From NCBI GenBank assembly GCA_022453515.1, contig JAJNNY010000047.1, forward strand, positions 124,001 through 188,000: DNA of 64,000 nt, given 5' to 3'. Below the pieces are notes generated by a model that saw nothing but the letters and a program-made list of their open reading frames with translations, made no database searches and was not told the DNA's origin. The position numbers were made by a program, and so were the translations under genes. Positions 1-12,520 of the stretch are shown piece after piece (the first letter of the stretch is position 1; each line of letters opens with the position of its first letter). The DNA comes from Astrocystis sublimbata. Its lineage: Eukaryota; Ascomycota; Sordariomycetes; Xylariales; Xylariaceae.

Positions 1-19
1 GACGTCTGCAGAAACGGTT

Positions 20-1588
20 ATGCCGGAAAACGCGCCGAACTCCCCAGCCGCAGGAGACGGTCAAGCAGAGGGGGTGCAGCGGACGTACGGCGTCCATGAT
101 TACCTCAAAGTCGTCGGCCTATTCTTCGTCTACTTCATCACCCTAGGCCAGGTATCCTCCTTCAGCACGTACCAAGACTACTATCAAGAGACGCTCCTGC
201 CTGACTACACGGCATCGACCATATCATGGATAGGCACGTCGCAGGTCTTCCTGCTTGGCATCGTCGGAATACTTTCTGGCGCGATGCACGATCGGGGTTA
301 CATTCACGAGGCGCTGTGTCCCGGATTCGTGTTGCTTATTCTGGGGCTGCTGTTACTTAGCTTCTCTACCTTGTACTGGCATATCCTGCTGTCGCAAGGG
401 TTTCTCATTGGAATAGGTCAGTAACTATACATCGAATTACATGTGGTCTCTGTTAAACTTTACTCAGGGGGCGCGATGTTCTACATCCCCGCTATATCTA
501 TTGTGTCGAACAACTTCGCCTCTGGTCCTGCCTTGCCCCTGGGTATAGCTGCGAGTGGCTCAGCCGTTGGGGGTATCATCTGGCCCATCGCTTTCCAGAG
601 ACTACTGCCACAAATCGGGTTCGCGTGGCTCAATCGCGTCTTCACTCTGATAGTACTCGTGCTATCAATTGTGTCGTATTACGCCTTGATCAGCGGCAGC
701 CAGACTACACACGTAAAGTTCTTGCAACAAAAACGGTCTGGCGTTTTCAAATTCATGTCCCGAGGCACCAAAGACGAGTCAACAGACGAAAGTAGTGTTG
801 AAGTACCTGAGACCCAGAAACCCAAGAAGATCGACACGCTTAAGTCTTCGTTCAACGGCCGAGCGTACCAATTGCTATGTGTAGGCGTGTTCTTTGCGCT
901 GTTAGGCTATTGGGTCCCTCTCTTCTACCTCGTCCCCTACGCGTCCCTCTCTCTTGGCACGTCGCAAATGTACGCTTCCTACCTGCAAGCCATTCTGAAC
1001 GCAGGCAGCTTGTTCGGACGTATTCTCCCAGCTGCCGCGGGCCACAAGCTCGGGCCGGCCAACATTCTCCTCGCTGGCGCCACGTTGTTGAGCGTCCTCA
1101 TCTTTGTCTGGATCAGCATAGATTCTATTGCTGGGGTAACAGTCTGGTCGATTTTCTTAGGGTAAGCCTTAACCCTCTCCCAATGTAACTTCTCACTTGC
1201 CCGACAAGAAAATCTGCTGACGAGACTGACATCCCATAGCTTCACCACAGGCAGCGTGATCACGATCCCCAATGCTGTCGCGTCGCGCCTGTCACAGCCT
1301 TCGAATACCGGGCTGCGCATAGGCAACATGTGGGCTGTGGGAGCATTTGCTGAACTTGTTGGCCCGCCTATAGGTGGCGCTCTTCTTATGGAGCGCGATG
1401 GCAAAATCAGCTATCTCGGATGTCAACTGTTTGGTGGATTGAGTGTTATAATAGGCGCCGTGTTCCTTGTATATCCGGCGTTGTCTATCATCAAGGATGA
1501 CAAGGCGAGGAAATCCGCGATAGTTGGTAGTGACCTTGAGCAAAGAGAAACGAAGGCGCAATCATCGGGAAATGATTCGCGTTCATGA
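20..1588 (+). CDS. MFS transporter, monocarboxylate-transporter (MCT) type
   Basis: Three exons give a 479-residue membrane protein: 20-416, 468-1161 and 1240-1588. Introns are GTCAGT...CAG and GTAAGC...TAG, and all phases agree. The protein opens with a short hydrophilic tail and the motif YGVHDYLKVVGLFFVYF, followed by STYQDYYQ, which is usual at the first helix of fungal MCT-like permeases. After the first splice the chain reads GIGGAMFYIP, the small-residue helix of this family. A hydrophilic loop of about 60 residues near the middle separates the two six-helix halves. The family moves monocarboxylates or related small acids across the plasma membrane by proton symport; many fungal members have no known substrate. 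The start lies 20 bases from the window edge, so an upstream exon cannot be excluded. The gene is convergent with the next one. Confidence 0.88.
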
Positions 1589-2043
1589 ACACGTCATGAA
1601 CTGTATATAATGTCAACATTCAAGTAATTTCAAAGCTTTCTCATCTAGAAAGGATCATCAGCTCAACCTTATTTCATCTCGCACTGTCTCGGGCTTGTTC
1701 CAAACGCCAATTCAACGAGCAATGGAGTTCGTTGATGCGGGAGTAGCAAACCGAGTTAAAATTCAACGCGTTAAAGTACATCGAAGGCCATTGATTTGAT
1801 GGAATGAGCGCTCGAGTTTTGAATGACTATGTATATCGGTCAGAAAAGAGTGTGCTGATCGCTAGTCGGCTACACATATTCTCCGTTCCCCAACTTCTTC
1901 AATGTCGGCCGAAATCTTCCTGCACAAAAGAGATAGTAGAAATCCTTATCGTATGTCTCGTTATTGCCATGGTCGTTCCGTTGGTATCCCACACAGGGGC
2001 AGCTCCTGATTGGTTGATCTAATACCAGAAACAAAGAATCTCC
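1589..2043. other. Intergenic, convergent 3' ends
   Basis: Space between the stop of the MFS gene (plus) and the stop of the STAND-like gene (minus). It should hold both 3' UTRs. A 72-codon open frame at 1804-2022 has no recognisable motif and is not called. Confidence 0.5.
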
Positions 2044-4629
2044 CTAACTCATCCCTTGCTTCCCCATCCTTGATAACTTCCACGAATCAGAATCCGCAGG
2101 CTCGACTTCTTCAGCAAGGTCGACTGTCTGGTCGGTAAAGTATTGGGAAATTTCCAATGCACGACCCTCGCACGTGACCAGAAGCTTGAACGTCATCTTA
2201 TCATGGTCCTTTACCAACTGTGTCAACTTCCCCACGATCTCGTGTACATCATTAAAATGCGATCCGATCTCGTATCGTGAAAGGTCGTCAATGATACAAA
2301 GGAGCACACTTTTGGGGGGGATCTGAAACGTCAAGATACGGAAGATCTTGATTAGAACTTTGAGTCGCAGATTCCTCACCCTCTTCCTGTCACGCTCGTT
2401 CAACTCCGATAGATCGATCTCAATTCCTCTTTCTGTCATCTCGTCGAGCAACTGGCCAACTAGGGTAGCCATAATTGTTCTCGTAACTGGTGATGGACTT
2501 CCGCTGCTGTCATAGAAAGGCGGATGCTGGCTGCAAAAGTATTTAACCACGTATGGACGTGCCTGCAGCGACTTCATCTGCTCAGAGACTCTGACCAAGT
2601 TGGCCATCACGAAACTGAGGGGTGAGATTCCTTCGGTAGCGGAGAGATCAGCTCTACCATTGATCAGCAGAGCCGACGACATCAAGTCACCCGACATGAA
2701 TTCCTCAAATTTAGGATGTATCGCCAATGCTGCTGCGCGTGCCTTCTTCATCTCGTCGAGTGCTAAACCCGATTCGAAGCAGGTATCAACATCGGAAGAT
2801 GTTATGCTTGGGTCGTAACACAACAACTGGATCACCAAAGAAACACCATAGGTACTCGCGACGGCACTTTGTTCACGTGTCTCAAGGTTGCCATGAAGCT
2901 TGCTCACGGGCTCAAGTGCATGATCAAATGATGAATCGCTGGTAGTTGCATCAGTTTGTTGTAGGAGAAGGTGAACCACATTGTTGGTTTCTATCCGATA
3001 AATTAGTCCATCAAGTACCCAAAGTGTTGATTATATGACGTAATTTAGAACTCACCTTCGGTTCTGTTGTTGCCTTGGTACAAGCTCAAGCCGGTTCGAA
3101 GCATCTTGTATAACTGTCCAAGCATGTGTACTGTTAGATCGCCGTTTTGGCTAACTTGCTCCAGCAGGCGACCTTGCTGATGTGTACGCCTATGAAGGCA
3201 TTGTAATGCTTCTTCTCGAAGCTTTTCAGCACACTTGGCCACCTCTTTCACACTTGAAGTAATCTCGTCTTTGTACGATTTTTGTTTCAGGAATGACTCC
3301 GAGAGTTTACCTGAAGAGTTGTCAATGGATTGACCTCGTCAAATTGGATAATCAGTTGGTCAAATTGCCCCGAGTCCAGTGGCAGGAAGCACTGAGCATG
3401 TGAAATTGACTAAGAAAGAAAAGGATTCTAAGATCGAACAACCGAGATCTGAGTTGGTAAGAGTGCGAATAATGGAAACTGAGAAATGTTTACAGCGGGA
3501 GAAAACACGTTGCAAGGAAAGTGCTGGCAAGTTGTAACACCCTGGCCAAGTAATGGGGCTTATGTCTTTCTCTTAGACAATTGACTCAAGGTGTTGTCAC
3601 ACTTTGGAAGATGTGACATAAACAATTTACAACTCATAAGAAAAAGACGCAATGTGTGAAGAGATGATGTGAAATACAAAATTCGCACAATGCCACTTAC
3701 GGAAGGCACTATCATTGAAGAATCGCATGATATTAATGAGAGCTCTCAATATGGTTCGGAAGAGTTCGAACGTTCGTTTCTCTAGATAATGATCTTTCGT
3801 ATCTGCGTAAATTTTGACGTATCTTTGCGAGTGTTCAATGATCTCAGGTATATCTGCAAGTGCGACGAATATTTCCTCTTGAACTTTCTTGTACCGGCCA
3901 GCGGCCTGATTAGCAGTAACTGATTAGCAGAAGATGGTAATGGGATTGTTGAGCACTGGGCCAGGGATAGCGCGTTATGCGCTGCTCCCTCGACAGCATA
4001 AAGCGTGAGTTTACCCCAATCATAAGCGTGAACACGCCAGCTATACTACCAGCCAGTTAGATGTGTCCTTATATAACAGTCTGGGTCACTGTGAGCTTAC
4101 CTGGAGCCATAGTCCCCTGCTGGCAGCAGGTCGAGCCAGCTTTGGAACACTTCGGAATTTCTGCCCAACTTGTCGATGCATTGCATAGATTTCGATATTC
4201 GTCGAGGAGAACTCTCCCACGAGACACTTATTTCTCGTACCTGTATCATGACCTGATTCCAGCTGCAACGTCGCAATTCCGAGACGTTCAGCCTGTTATC
4301 TTCTCTGTCAGTGAACTTACACTGCACTTTCTCCATCAAATTGAATAATTCATGTATGTCTGCATCTGCCTCTTTCCACATATTTGCACTAGTGTTGGGT
4401 AAGTCAAGACGTTGCGCGATGTGTTTTACTTAAGAGGGGTGAGTACCTACCTGATCACCTCTTCTTCCTTTCCTTGCTGCAACGAGACAAAGGTGCCACC
4501 CCGCTCGCTAAATACTGCATCACTCTGACATGACGTTATGATTTGAGTCTCGACGAAACGAGCAGCCTCATCAGGCGGTGCTCGAGGTCGCGAACTCAGA
4601 AACTCACTTCTCTCTCCAGTATTATTCAT
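2044..4629 (-). CDS. STAND-like protein with DUF7708-type N-terminus and degenerate NTPase region
   Basis: Six exons on the minus strand: 4629-4451, 4388-4101, 4045-4015 (31 nt), 3905-3701, 3310-3056 and 2990-2044. The frame holds through every junction and gives 634 residues. The N-terminal half carries the hallmark FQSWLDLLPAGDYGSSIAGV, followed by a helical stretch ending FELFRTILRALINIMRFFND, as in the helical domain (DUF7708-like) at the front of many fungal NLR/STAND proteins. The C-terminal half has SALLINGRADLSATEGISPL and a Walker-B-like LLCIIDDLSRYE, but no Walker A motif, so it is probably a non-hydrolysing relative of the NACHT-type core. The function is unknown; fungal relatives are treated as possible self/non-self or signalling proteins. 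The gene is divergent from the AAA ATPase with about 325 bp between start codons. The start is the first in-frame ATG; an upstream exon is possible. Confidence 0.72.
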
Positions 4630-4953
4630 GGCCAATGCTTTTTTGCTTGCATTACGAGGAAAAAGAGACAGCAATCCAGTGATTGCGTGAATGCGCAGCT
4701 CGTGTTGATATCAGGCTGCAAGGCAGAAACCTCCGACTTTATGCAGTAAGAAAGCTTTGACCACTATCGGGTAGCATAACTAGGCAGGTAGTATTGGGGT
4801 CGGAAGTGGCTTGTATGCTAATGATAGGTTTTAATTGAAATTCATGCACCCCCGCCCCTCAGCTGAATTCCCCTCTCCAACTTTCTGTTACCTTTTGCAA
4901 ACCGTAGGTCTCATGGTTCCATCATTCTTGACATCGGTAACAACGTTGTCGAT
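4630..4953. promoter_or_regulatory. Shared divergent promoter region
   Basis: About 324 bp separates the start codons of the STAND-like gene (minus) and the AAA ATPase gene (plus), so both promoters must lie here or overlap. No specific operator or TATA element is convincing. The arrangement would allow co-expression; this is inferred from spacing only. Confidence 0.4.
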
Positions 4954-7900
4954 ATGAGTGTCCCCCCACCTCCAGTCTCGTCAGGAGTCGATGGAAAGGT
5001 GGTAGAGGAAACCGCGACCGATTTGGCGGCGGCTGCAACATCACTAAGCGATGAAAAACCAGCAAGCATGTTGCCAGAGGCAAGTGCCTTAGCAACAGAC
5101 AGCATTGACAACATCAATAAAAAGGACTCTCGCCCTGGGGAAGAGGAGGAAGGGAAGGAAGGGGAAGAATCGAGCGACTCTGAAGACGAAGACGTAGAAG
5201 ACGTTAAAAGCAACCTAAACGGAAGTTATCGCAGCATGTTTGAGTTTGCTAAGAAAGAAAAGACCTTCAGTCAACGCACAGCACAAGCTATTCTTCACAG
5301 CTCCTTCACAGAATTCAGGATTACTGATCTTGAGAAAGAACTACGACGAATGCGAATTCTAGTCGAAGATTTACCAGAAGACTTTGACAAGGATGTACCT
5401 CAGCAATTGGAGGATCCGATATTTGATCACAAATTGAAGCGATCGACTCTAGCTGAGTTCGAAATCAGGCAGGAAATGCTCAAAGTTCCTTGCGCCCTCC
5501 GTCCAGCCCTAGAAACTGCCGTTATCGAACAGATAGTCGACTCCCGGACGCCGTTGGATCTCGTCCAACCCCAGGGGGAACAATCAGCCCAGTTGAATAC
5601 ACATGGTTTCTCAATATCTTCGAGTAAGACCACGACCATTGATTCAGCATCTCAAAAGTGTCACCAGGACAATAATACCACTCCCCCTCTTACCACCCAA
5701 GGAGGAGGAGCTCGGGCAGCGAAGCATTGTCTTTTTGCAACCGTTCAAATTATTCGCCGTGTGCGAACAAGTTATAAGACGAAGTTTGAGTGAGCTAGAA
5801 ACCGAGGTGGATGCATCCCCCTCGCAGCATACGCTGCCACAGTCCAATGATACTCCCACACGTTACAGCAATTCTGATCTTCTCTTGGATCTCAAATTGC
5901 TTGTTAAGTTCATGGACGAGCACATGAAGCCAACTTTTGCTCTCAGAGAAAAGATCAATGGAGGGGTTCCAACAGACATTGAATACAAAGACCTGTGGCA
6001 TTTGTTCAAATGCGGAAGCATTGTTCTGGCTCAGTCGGACAAATCTCATGCTTATCGAGTATTGAGCTTCACAGGTGGGCGCGAACTCTTTACAGACAGA
6101 ATAGATGGACCAAGACCTGGCCAGCCACCGCCTCGAACGCTACAAGGGTTTACGATCAATTGCCTCTACATCAGGTTCGACGGAACCAACTATTTCCCAC
6201 AAATGCATGAGTTTTGTATTCGCCGCTTTTCTGGAAGCCAGCCTGTGACATCATTGCCAGTTTACCCGATCAAATTTGAAAAGGACTACGAAACCAAACT
6301 GATGACTCAAGGAAAACACTATCTTGCCATAACATCAACATCACATTCCCACAAATACTTCTCAGGGAGGACGGTGGACGAACCTTCTCACGATCTTGAT
6401 GCACAAGTAATTATCGACATGAACATGGCGTTAGATAGCAACTCTGGATGGCGCTTATCGACAGGAAGTATCACCAAGGATCAATTGGCCATCCCTGATC
6501 CACGAGAGACGTATATGAGGCACGTCTGCGGCTTCATACCAGACGTTGCACCCTCTGACTTGGACTCATACTGTGGGTGTGACCTAGTCTTTAATGATCA
6601 CCAGATAGACTTGCATAATGTCGACGTGTTCTTCAAGAAACATCAGCACACTTTTGGTCCTCGTGCAGGTAGCCAATTAGATGATGAGGATCTGATGTTG
6701 CTTCCTGGAAACATCCATGGTTTTGTTCTCAGAAACAGACAATGGGTAACTCTACCTGTTTCGGGTTTATCAGAAGTGGTCTTTCAAAGCAATTTCGATG
6801 AGCTCATGATGCCAGATCAATACAAATCCTCAATCCAAGCATTGGTGAATGTTCACGAGAACACGGGAGCAAAAGGAACCCAAGACACCATCACTGTTGG
6901 AAAAAGCATAGATCTGGTAAAAGGCAAAGGGGTCGGGTTGGTTCTCTTGCTTCATGGTGAACCCGGTGAGTTGGCTCTACTATCCTCCAACACTTTATAC
7001 AATTATCCGCTAATGAGGCCAGGGGTTGGTAAAACCTTGACGGCAGAGTGTGTGGCTGATCACGCGAAGAGGCCGCTTTTCCCCATCACTTGTGGTGATA
7101 TTGGAGAGACGGCAACAGAGGTTGATAAGAACCTACACCATAATTTCAACATGGCCACTAAATGGGGCTGCGTGCTTCTGCTCGATGAAGCAGATGTGTT
7201 CCTTGCAAAGCGTAACAAGTCGGACTTGAGACGGAACGCTGTAACAAGCGTCTTCTTACGCAGCCTTGAGTACTATGCCGGAATTCTATTCCTGACCACT
7301 AATCGAGTCGGTAGCATAGACCCCGCATTCAAGTCTCGTATTCATATCAGTTTGTTCTATCCCAAATTCGACCTTGAAGCCACGCTAAGGCTTTATACCA
7401 TGTATATCAATCGCGTCAAAACGGAACAAGCGCGATTGCAGTCTTTCACCTTTAGGGTCAAAGAGAAGGAAGTCCTGAAATTCGCTAAACGTCACTTCCG
7501 ACAAACTGAACGAGATGGCCTTGGGCCATGGAATGGGCGGTAAGAACCAAGTCTGAATTCTGTGGTACCCGAATTACTCACGTTGCTTCTCCGATAGGCA
7601 AATCCGCAATGCTTTCCAAGCAGCTATAGCCCTAGCCGAATATGACAGCCAGCAAAATAAAGACGGCAATCCACGCGCTACTTTAGGGAAATCGCAATTC
7701 CAGATTGTGGCAGATAGCTCAAGAGAGTTTGATAGATACTTGATTTCTACCCTTGGTGCGGCAGAATCAGATATTGCGCGACGGGAAGAATGGCGATTTG
7801 ACCGTTTTGACCGCTATGGCGCATCAGAACCGAGACCGCCAGTCGCCTCCCGGCGCCATGGGTTCTATTCTGAAGGAAACAATCAACCTATGAATGTTCA

Positions 7901-8105
7901 GGACGACGACGACATCAGCAGCAGTAGCGAAGACAGTGACAGTGACAGCGACAACAACAATGACGATGATGGAAATCACAGCAAAATGACAAAGCGACAA
8001 GCAGAGAAGAAACTTGCGGGAGTGGGCAGGAACGATGGCCCTGCTCAAGACGAAGATGAAGAATATCAAGAATATCTTAGGTTCAAAGCATTCTCGAAGA
8101 AGTAA
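4954..8105 (+). CDS. Fungal AAA-family ATPase with large N-terminal region
   Basis: The N-terminal frame runs from 4954 and is acidic and low-complexity (residues about 60-85). A second frame from about 5600 carries the rest. Near-certain introns are 6966-7022 and 7540-7597. With the first removed, the Walker A reads LLHGEPGVGKTLTAECVA; Walker B is CVLLLDEADVFLAKR, sensor 1 is LFLTTNRVG, and the arginine-finger region is FKSRIHISLFYP. The tail is Asp/Ser-rich. This matches the widespread fungal AAA proteins with an N-terminal DUF7025-like region; their cellular role is undefined. The first and second frames (1 and 2) must join near 5580-5625, but I found no good 3n+1 intron there. The conserved stretch VRPRPLIQHLKSV starts only in the second frame, so a one-base frameshift or assembly error is possible. 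The last exon begins at 7598. Confidence 0.82.
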
Positions 8106-9495
8106 CAAGTCTCTACTACACTGAGGACGAGATGCCTCAATTGCGGGGGCTGACATCATGGAGTTTCTGCCGTCTTTTGGTCAATCTCTCTTACACCTGT
8201 TCATTCTTCTTGTTGTCGCGATCTCGCAGCCGCTCTTTCTGAGCGCCACGTTTGGCTTTCATTACCTTTCGCTTCTTAACAATTGCTAGCTTATATTACC
8301 TGACCCAATACATTCTCTATTCCCCACTGACTACACTGTTAATTGATTCACCCCGAGCGAGATGCTAATGTAGCCCCTGAGTGCCTTGTTAAACATGCGC
8401 CCTTCATTTGATAACCAATTATCATCTTATGAATTGCGACTTGCACACAATGGCTGAGCTCACCAACAACAGCTAAAAGTTCAAACATCTATTGATAAAA
8501 GAATATCACTCTTGTATTATCGGAGATGCGGGCAAGAAATCACAATAGCTTCTTCAGGGTTATGCAAACACTTCTCTCCTGAACATGGTATCCTTACTAA
8601 ACAACCTAATCACCACATCGCAATTCATGCGCAAGGTCGATTAGAGTGGATGAGTTGTATGTACATACGTAGCAGTATGAATGATGGGATGGAGTTCCAA
8701 TTGCCCCTCACTTCGGGAGGTCTTGGCGGCACGATGTTAGCTTCCATAAGTGCACATCGTGATCGTCAACTAAACTTAGCAGTAAACAACCATGTTCATC
8801 GAAACTCAAGTTTTATCTTCAATGGAAAAATGAACACTACCGACTACTGTGGTTTCTGTTAGGGATCTGCCATAGGCGGATAAGCTGTCAGTCGCTAGCG
8901 TCTATTGACGCCGATATAGCTGCGATGGGTATCATCGTCAGCCAGCCACAATGGCCTGGCGGGGTAGATATCTGCAGCCCATATGCCGTCTACAGCTAGC
9001 ATCATCGACATCGTTGTTTCGCCTACTCGCGCTTCACGAATTCAGAGTCTAATGCAGATGTAGGCGCCCGGTCGACATTCCGAAATTTTGAATCCTGATT
9101 TGCAATTGGGGATTGCGTGCCTCAGAGGACTTACTCGATTGGTGGAACGGGCCGCCCGACCCGCCAGCCCCTACATACTCTAACCAGGTGTGTATTGAGA
9201 GGCTTGCGGGAGCTTGCTTTTGATGTCCATGATGCTATCATGCAACAGCATCTGCAGTCCCCCTCTGTGGCTCCCTTGGCCTAGGCCGAAGTGCTACAAA
9301 ACTAGTGACGTTCGGGGCTTGAGACTGTCCCAAACATCTGCATTGCATGACAGACTTTGTCTCTATTTGGTCTCTGTAAGCGGTAATGAGTATCAGAGCG
9401 CAGGAGTATGACACCTATAAGTAGGTATATCTCGCGAGCCAGGGACAATTCCTTTCTCTTTTGTTTTGGTTTTTAGCAAGCAGAAAACCTTCACA
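8106..9495. other. Gene-poor interval
   Basis: About 1.4 kb between the AAA gene and the lectin gene. No open frame here shows a recognisable domain or a convincing exon structure; a frame at 8512-8862 lacks an ATG start and any motif. The lectin promoter should lie at the right end; a weak TATA-like CTATAAGT occurs near 9415. Confidence 0.5.
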
Positions 9496-10778
9496 ATGGG
9501 TAGACTAAGCCGAACATCCCTCCTATTCTCCACGGCTGTATGTGTCATCATCTCAAAACAACTTGAATCCCACAGTCCTGCTAACACTTACTCACCCTTC
9601 CCCAGGCGACCGTAGCCTCAGCGAACAGCGCCTGTATCGAGGCCGTCTCATGGGGCGAGCCGCGCATCGACCTCTTCAGCTGGGCGCCCGACCAGTCGAT
9701 CTCCCACAAGTTCTTCACGGGCTGGGACTGGCAGCCAGAAGCCTTCGAGCGCATCCCGTCCAAGGCCACCAGCTGCCCGTCGGCCTCGTCATGGGGCGCC
9801 GACCGTCTCGACCTCGTCTGGGTCAACCGCTCTGACGAAACCGTCCTGCACAAATACATCGCAGGTGGCGCGTGGGGGCCGTCATGGGAGGGCGCCGTTG
9901 ATCTCGGCGGTGGCGGCGATATTGACCTTGTTGATACTTACTCGTGGGGCGAGGGCCGTCTTGATATCGTGGCTAATGCCTTCAATGGCTCCTTCTTGCA
10001 CAAGGCGTGGACGGGCTCCGATTACTACCCCGCTGGGAAGGACTGGGAGGACCTGGGGGGTAACTTCTCGGGCTTGCCGAGTGTTGGGTCGTGGGGCGAG
10101 AACCGCCTTGATGTCGTGGGCATCGCGGCCGAGAATGGCACGCTGCTGCACAAGTACTGGCACGGCACGGACTGGAGCGACTGGATCAACCTGGGCGGCG
10201 GGCCCTTCATTGGCAAGCCTGCCATCTCCTCGTGGGGCTATGGGAGGATCGATATCTGGGCGTTAGATGAGGACAAGGCGCTGCAGCATAAGTTCTGGGA
10301 CGGCTACCAGTGGAACGGGTGGGAGAAGCTCGGTGGCAAGTTCTCGCAGACGCCGAGGGTCGTGCACTGGGATGTGGGCAGGATCGATATCGTGGGCAAG
10401 AATGCCGACGATGATAAGTTCTACCTCAAGAGTTTCGATGGTCATAATTGGAATCCTTCTATCAAGGAGTGGTATGAGCTTTCCGGCCCCTATGGGTCGG
10501 AGCCACGCTTGGTTACGTGGAAGGGAAAGAGTGAGTTGCAATCGTTTACACATGAATTTCTGGTGTCCATTTGCTAATCTGGTTATACAGACCTTCTCTA
10601 CCTCTTCGGTGCCGACAAGACCGGCAGTCTGAGAATGCAGCTTTGGACCGGCTATGAGTGGAAGCCGGCTAGCAATGAGACTTGGCCTCTGGGAAATGTG
10701 TCGGAGCCGTATCCGGAGAAGAAATCCGACAGCTTTGCTCCTGAGGATCAGCACGTCCTACTTGGCAATGAGCTATAG
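9496..10778 (+). CDS. Secreted seven-bladed beta-propeller lectin (PLL-like)
   Basis: Three exons: 9496-9537, 9606-10530 and 10591-10778, giving 384 residues. A short hydrophobic N-terminus (LLFSTAATVASANS) looks like a signal peptide whose coding sequence is split by the first intron. The mature protein has seven repeats of about 45-50 residues. Each has a core like SWGxxRhDhh, a loop with Asp/Asn, then LxHKxWxGxxW and xxWExLGG; the first and last are the most diverged. This is the repeat pattern of seven-bladed propellers of the Photorhabdus PLL lectin family, which bind fucosylated glycans. The likely role is binding foreign or own-wall glycans outside the cell. The carbohydrate specificity is inferred from family only. 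There is no catalytic signature, so a glycoside hydrolase is unlikely. The gene stands alone between two gene-poor stretches. Confidence 0.8.
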
Positions 10779-12520
10779 GAACGTTTTGTTCTCTTTAGGA
10801 GGTGTTGGTTTCGGGTAACTTATGGCTATAGGTACTCATAGCACCTTTACTAGGCTTCACAATGCGACATGCTTGATCAACTTGCCAAGTGCATTCAATT
10901 CTCCATGGGATTGTGCCTATTCTGACAGATCGAGGACCACAATTGGCATCTTGTCAATCCCACGATGTTTACTGTAATGCATGCAGCTCTCAGCTCGATA
11001 CTGCCCGAGCCGCTAGCTCGTAGGTAGATCTCGCTCTGCATTAGTGGGCGATCCCGCAGCACACTATTGCTCTGCGGCGCTCCGCATGCAGGAAGGAGAG
11101 CTGATCCATGCGCTTGTTTCCCGCAGTTAGATGATTGCTTGTTCCGAAGTTCGTTGTGTTGTTGATCTTTGTCTTGGATCCTTGAATCTGTTTGAGTCGG
11201 TGTCTGTTGAGGTGGAACACTTAGTCGATGGTCTTACTGACAATTCGGAGTTTGTAGGATCAACCAACAGTGAAATAAGGGCAATTAAGGTTGCTAGTAA
11301 TAACAGCATTATGGTAGCGGACGAACTGGCCGTGCAGCTGCAGCTGTTTGTGAGTGTTGACGATAAGTGTACTGGCGCCACTGATGTGATTCCTGCAGCC
11401 CCTCATTCAGCTGAATCAGGTGAGCAGACCTGGCTAAATTGTGAGCGAGTCCTCTGTATCTGAGTGTGCTGTTTCATGAGGTAATATTAATGCAGGGAGC
11501 CGTAGCAGACAAAAGAATCTGTCCAATGACTGCCAATGAGCAACCTCGAACTTCCACGCATCTAATGTCGCGGCCCGTGTAGTTCATGGGGTTTGCATCT
11601 TCAAGTTGCCTTACTTACCACTCATTGGCACACAAAGGTACTCTCATGCATTAGGACCATTAAAAGTTTTAGCTGGGTATGCAAAGAGTTGTTTTCAATC
11701 AAGGGAACCTTTTGCGAATATATTATAAGTGTAGGTAGTGAGACTTGGTTGGTTCCCGCTATGCGATAATTAATTGAAGCTTTTGAACTGACTACGCTTT
11801 TAGACAAGGTATACAAGGACCATGGTAATTCCATCATTATATAAAACCTGTTTGAAAGTTATCCAAAAGGTTCTATGTTGGTTACTGCGAGATTATATAG
11901 AATGTTAATAATACTACCAGATATATGTCACAGGTGTAAATGTTGTGTTTAACTCTCATACTACATGTTGCTATTATGTTTGGATCGTGCTGGGGCGGGG
12001 CAGAGCTAGCCTGGATGTACCTCGCTTTTACGAATATCTCGTAGGTACATGCAATGGGAGTTGCTGCATCCTGGACGTGCAATACAGTATGTGAGTACAG
12101 TGCGACCGAGCTGTCACTACGGAGTACTTTTTAGGCAGTCGCAGCTGCCTGGCGCTGGCTGTTTCTTCTAGGCCATTGACTTCAGAGACAAGTACCCCGC
12201 GATGACGTATAGACTGCGTTCCTGACCCCAGAGGTTGAGCCTGCCTCGCCTGCCTCAGATATCTCGTACAAACGCGATGTTTGAGGAAGAGCAATAAACT
12301 CAAACACAATCAAACTTGACCAATTTACCCAATCAATAAACAAAGTGAGCTTGTTCCCTACCTACCTACCTACCTCACCATAAGATTCACATTCTCAACC
12401 CCAGATTGAGATTGAGAGACTTCGACCACCACCGACCACTACCTACTTACACACTGTCAATCTCAATAGATCACAACTACAGAACTTCGCAGCAAGTCAA
12501 CAACAACAACAACACTCGTC
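10779..12520. other. Gene-poor interval with CT/CA-rich leader at right end
   Basis: Roughly 1.7 kb without a supported gene. Overlapping open frames on both strands at 11127-11463 have no motif and are probably chance. The last 200 bases (about 12310-12520) are rich in CTACC and CAA runs, including CCTACCTACCTACC at about 12358, and look like the promoter and 5' leader of the following gene. Confidence 0.5.

Noticed and set aside
1804..2022. A 72-codon frame with one hydrophobic stretch
   Set aside because: Too little evidence: no family, no leader, and it lies between convergent 3' ends.
11127..11463. Opposed open frames of 84 and 110 codons
   Set aside because: Both strands are open, neither shows a motif, and there is no clear continuation by splicing.
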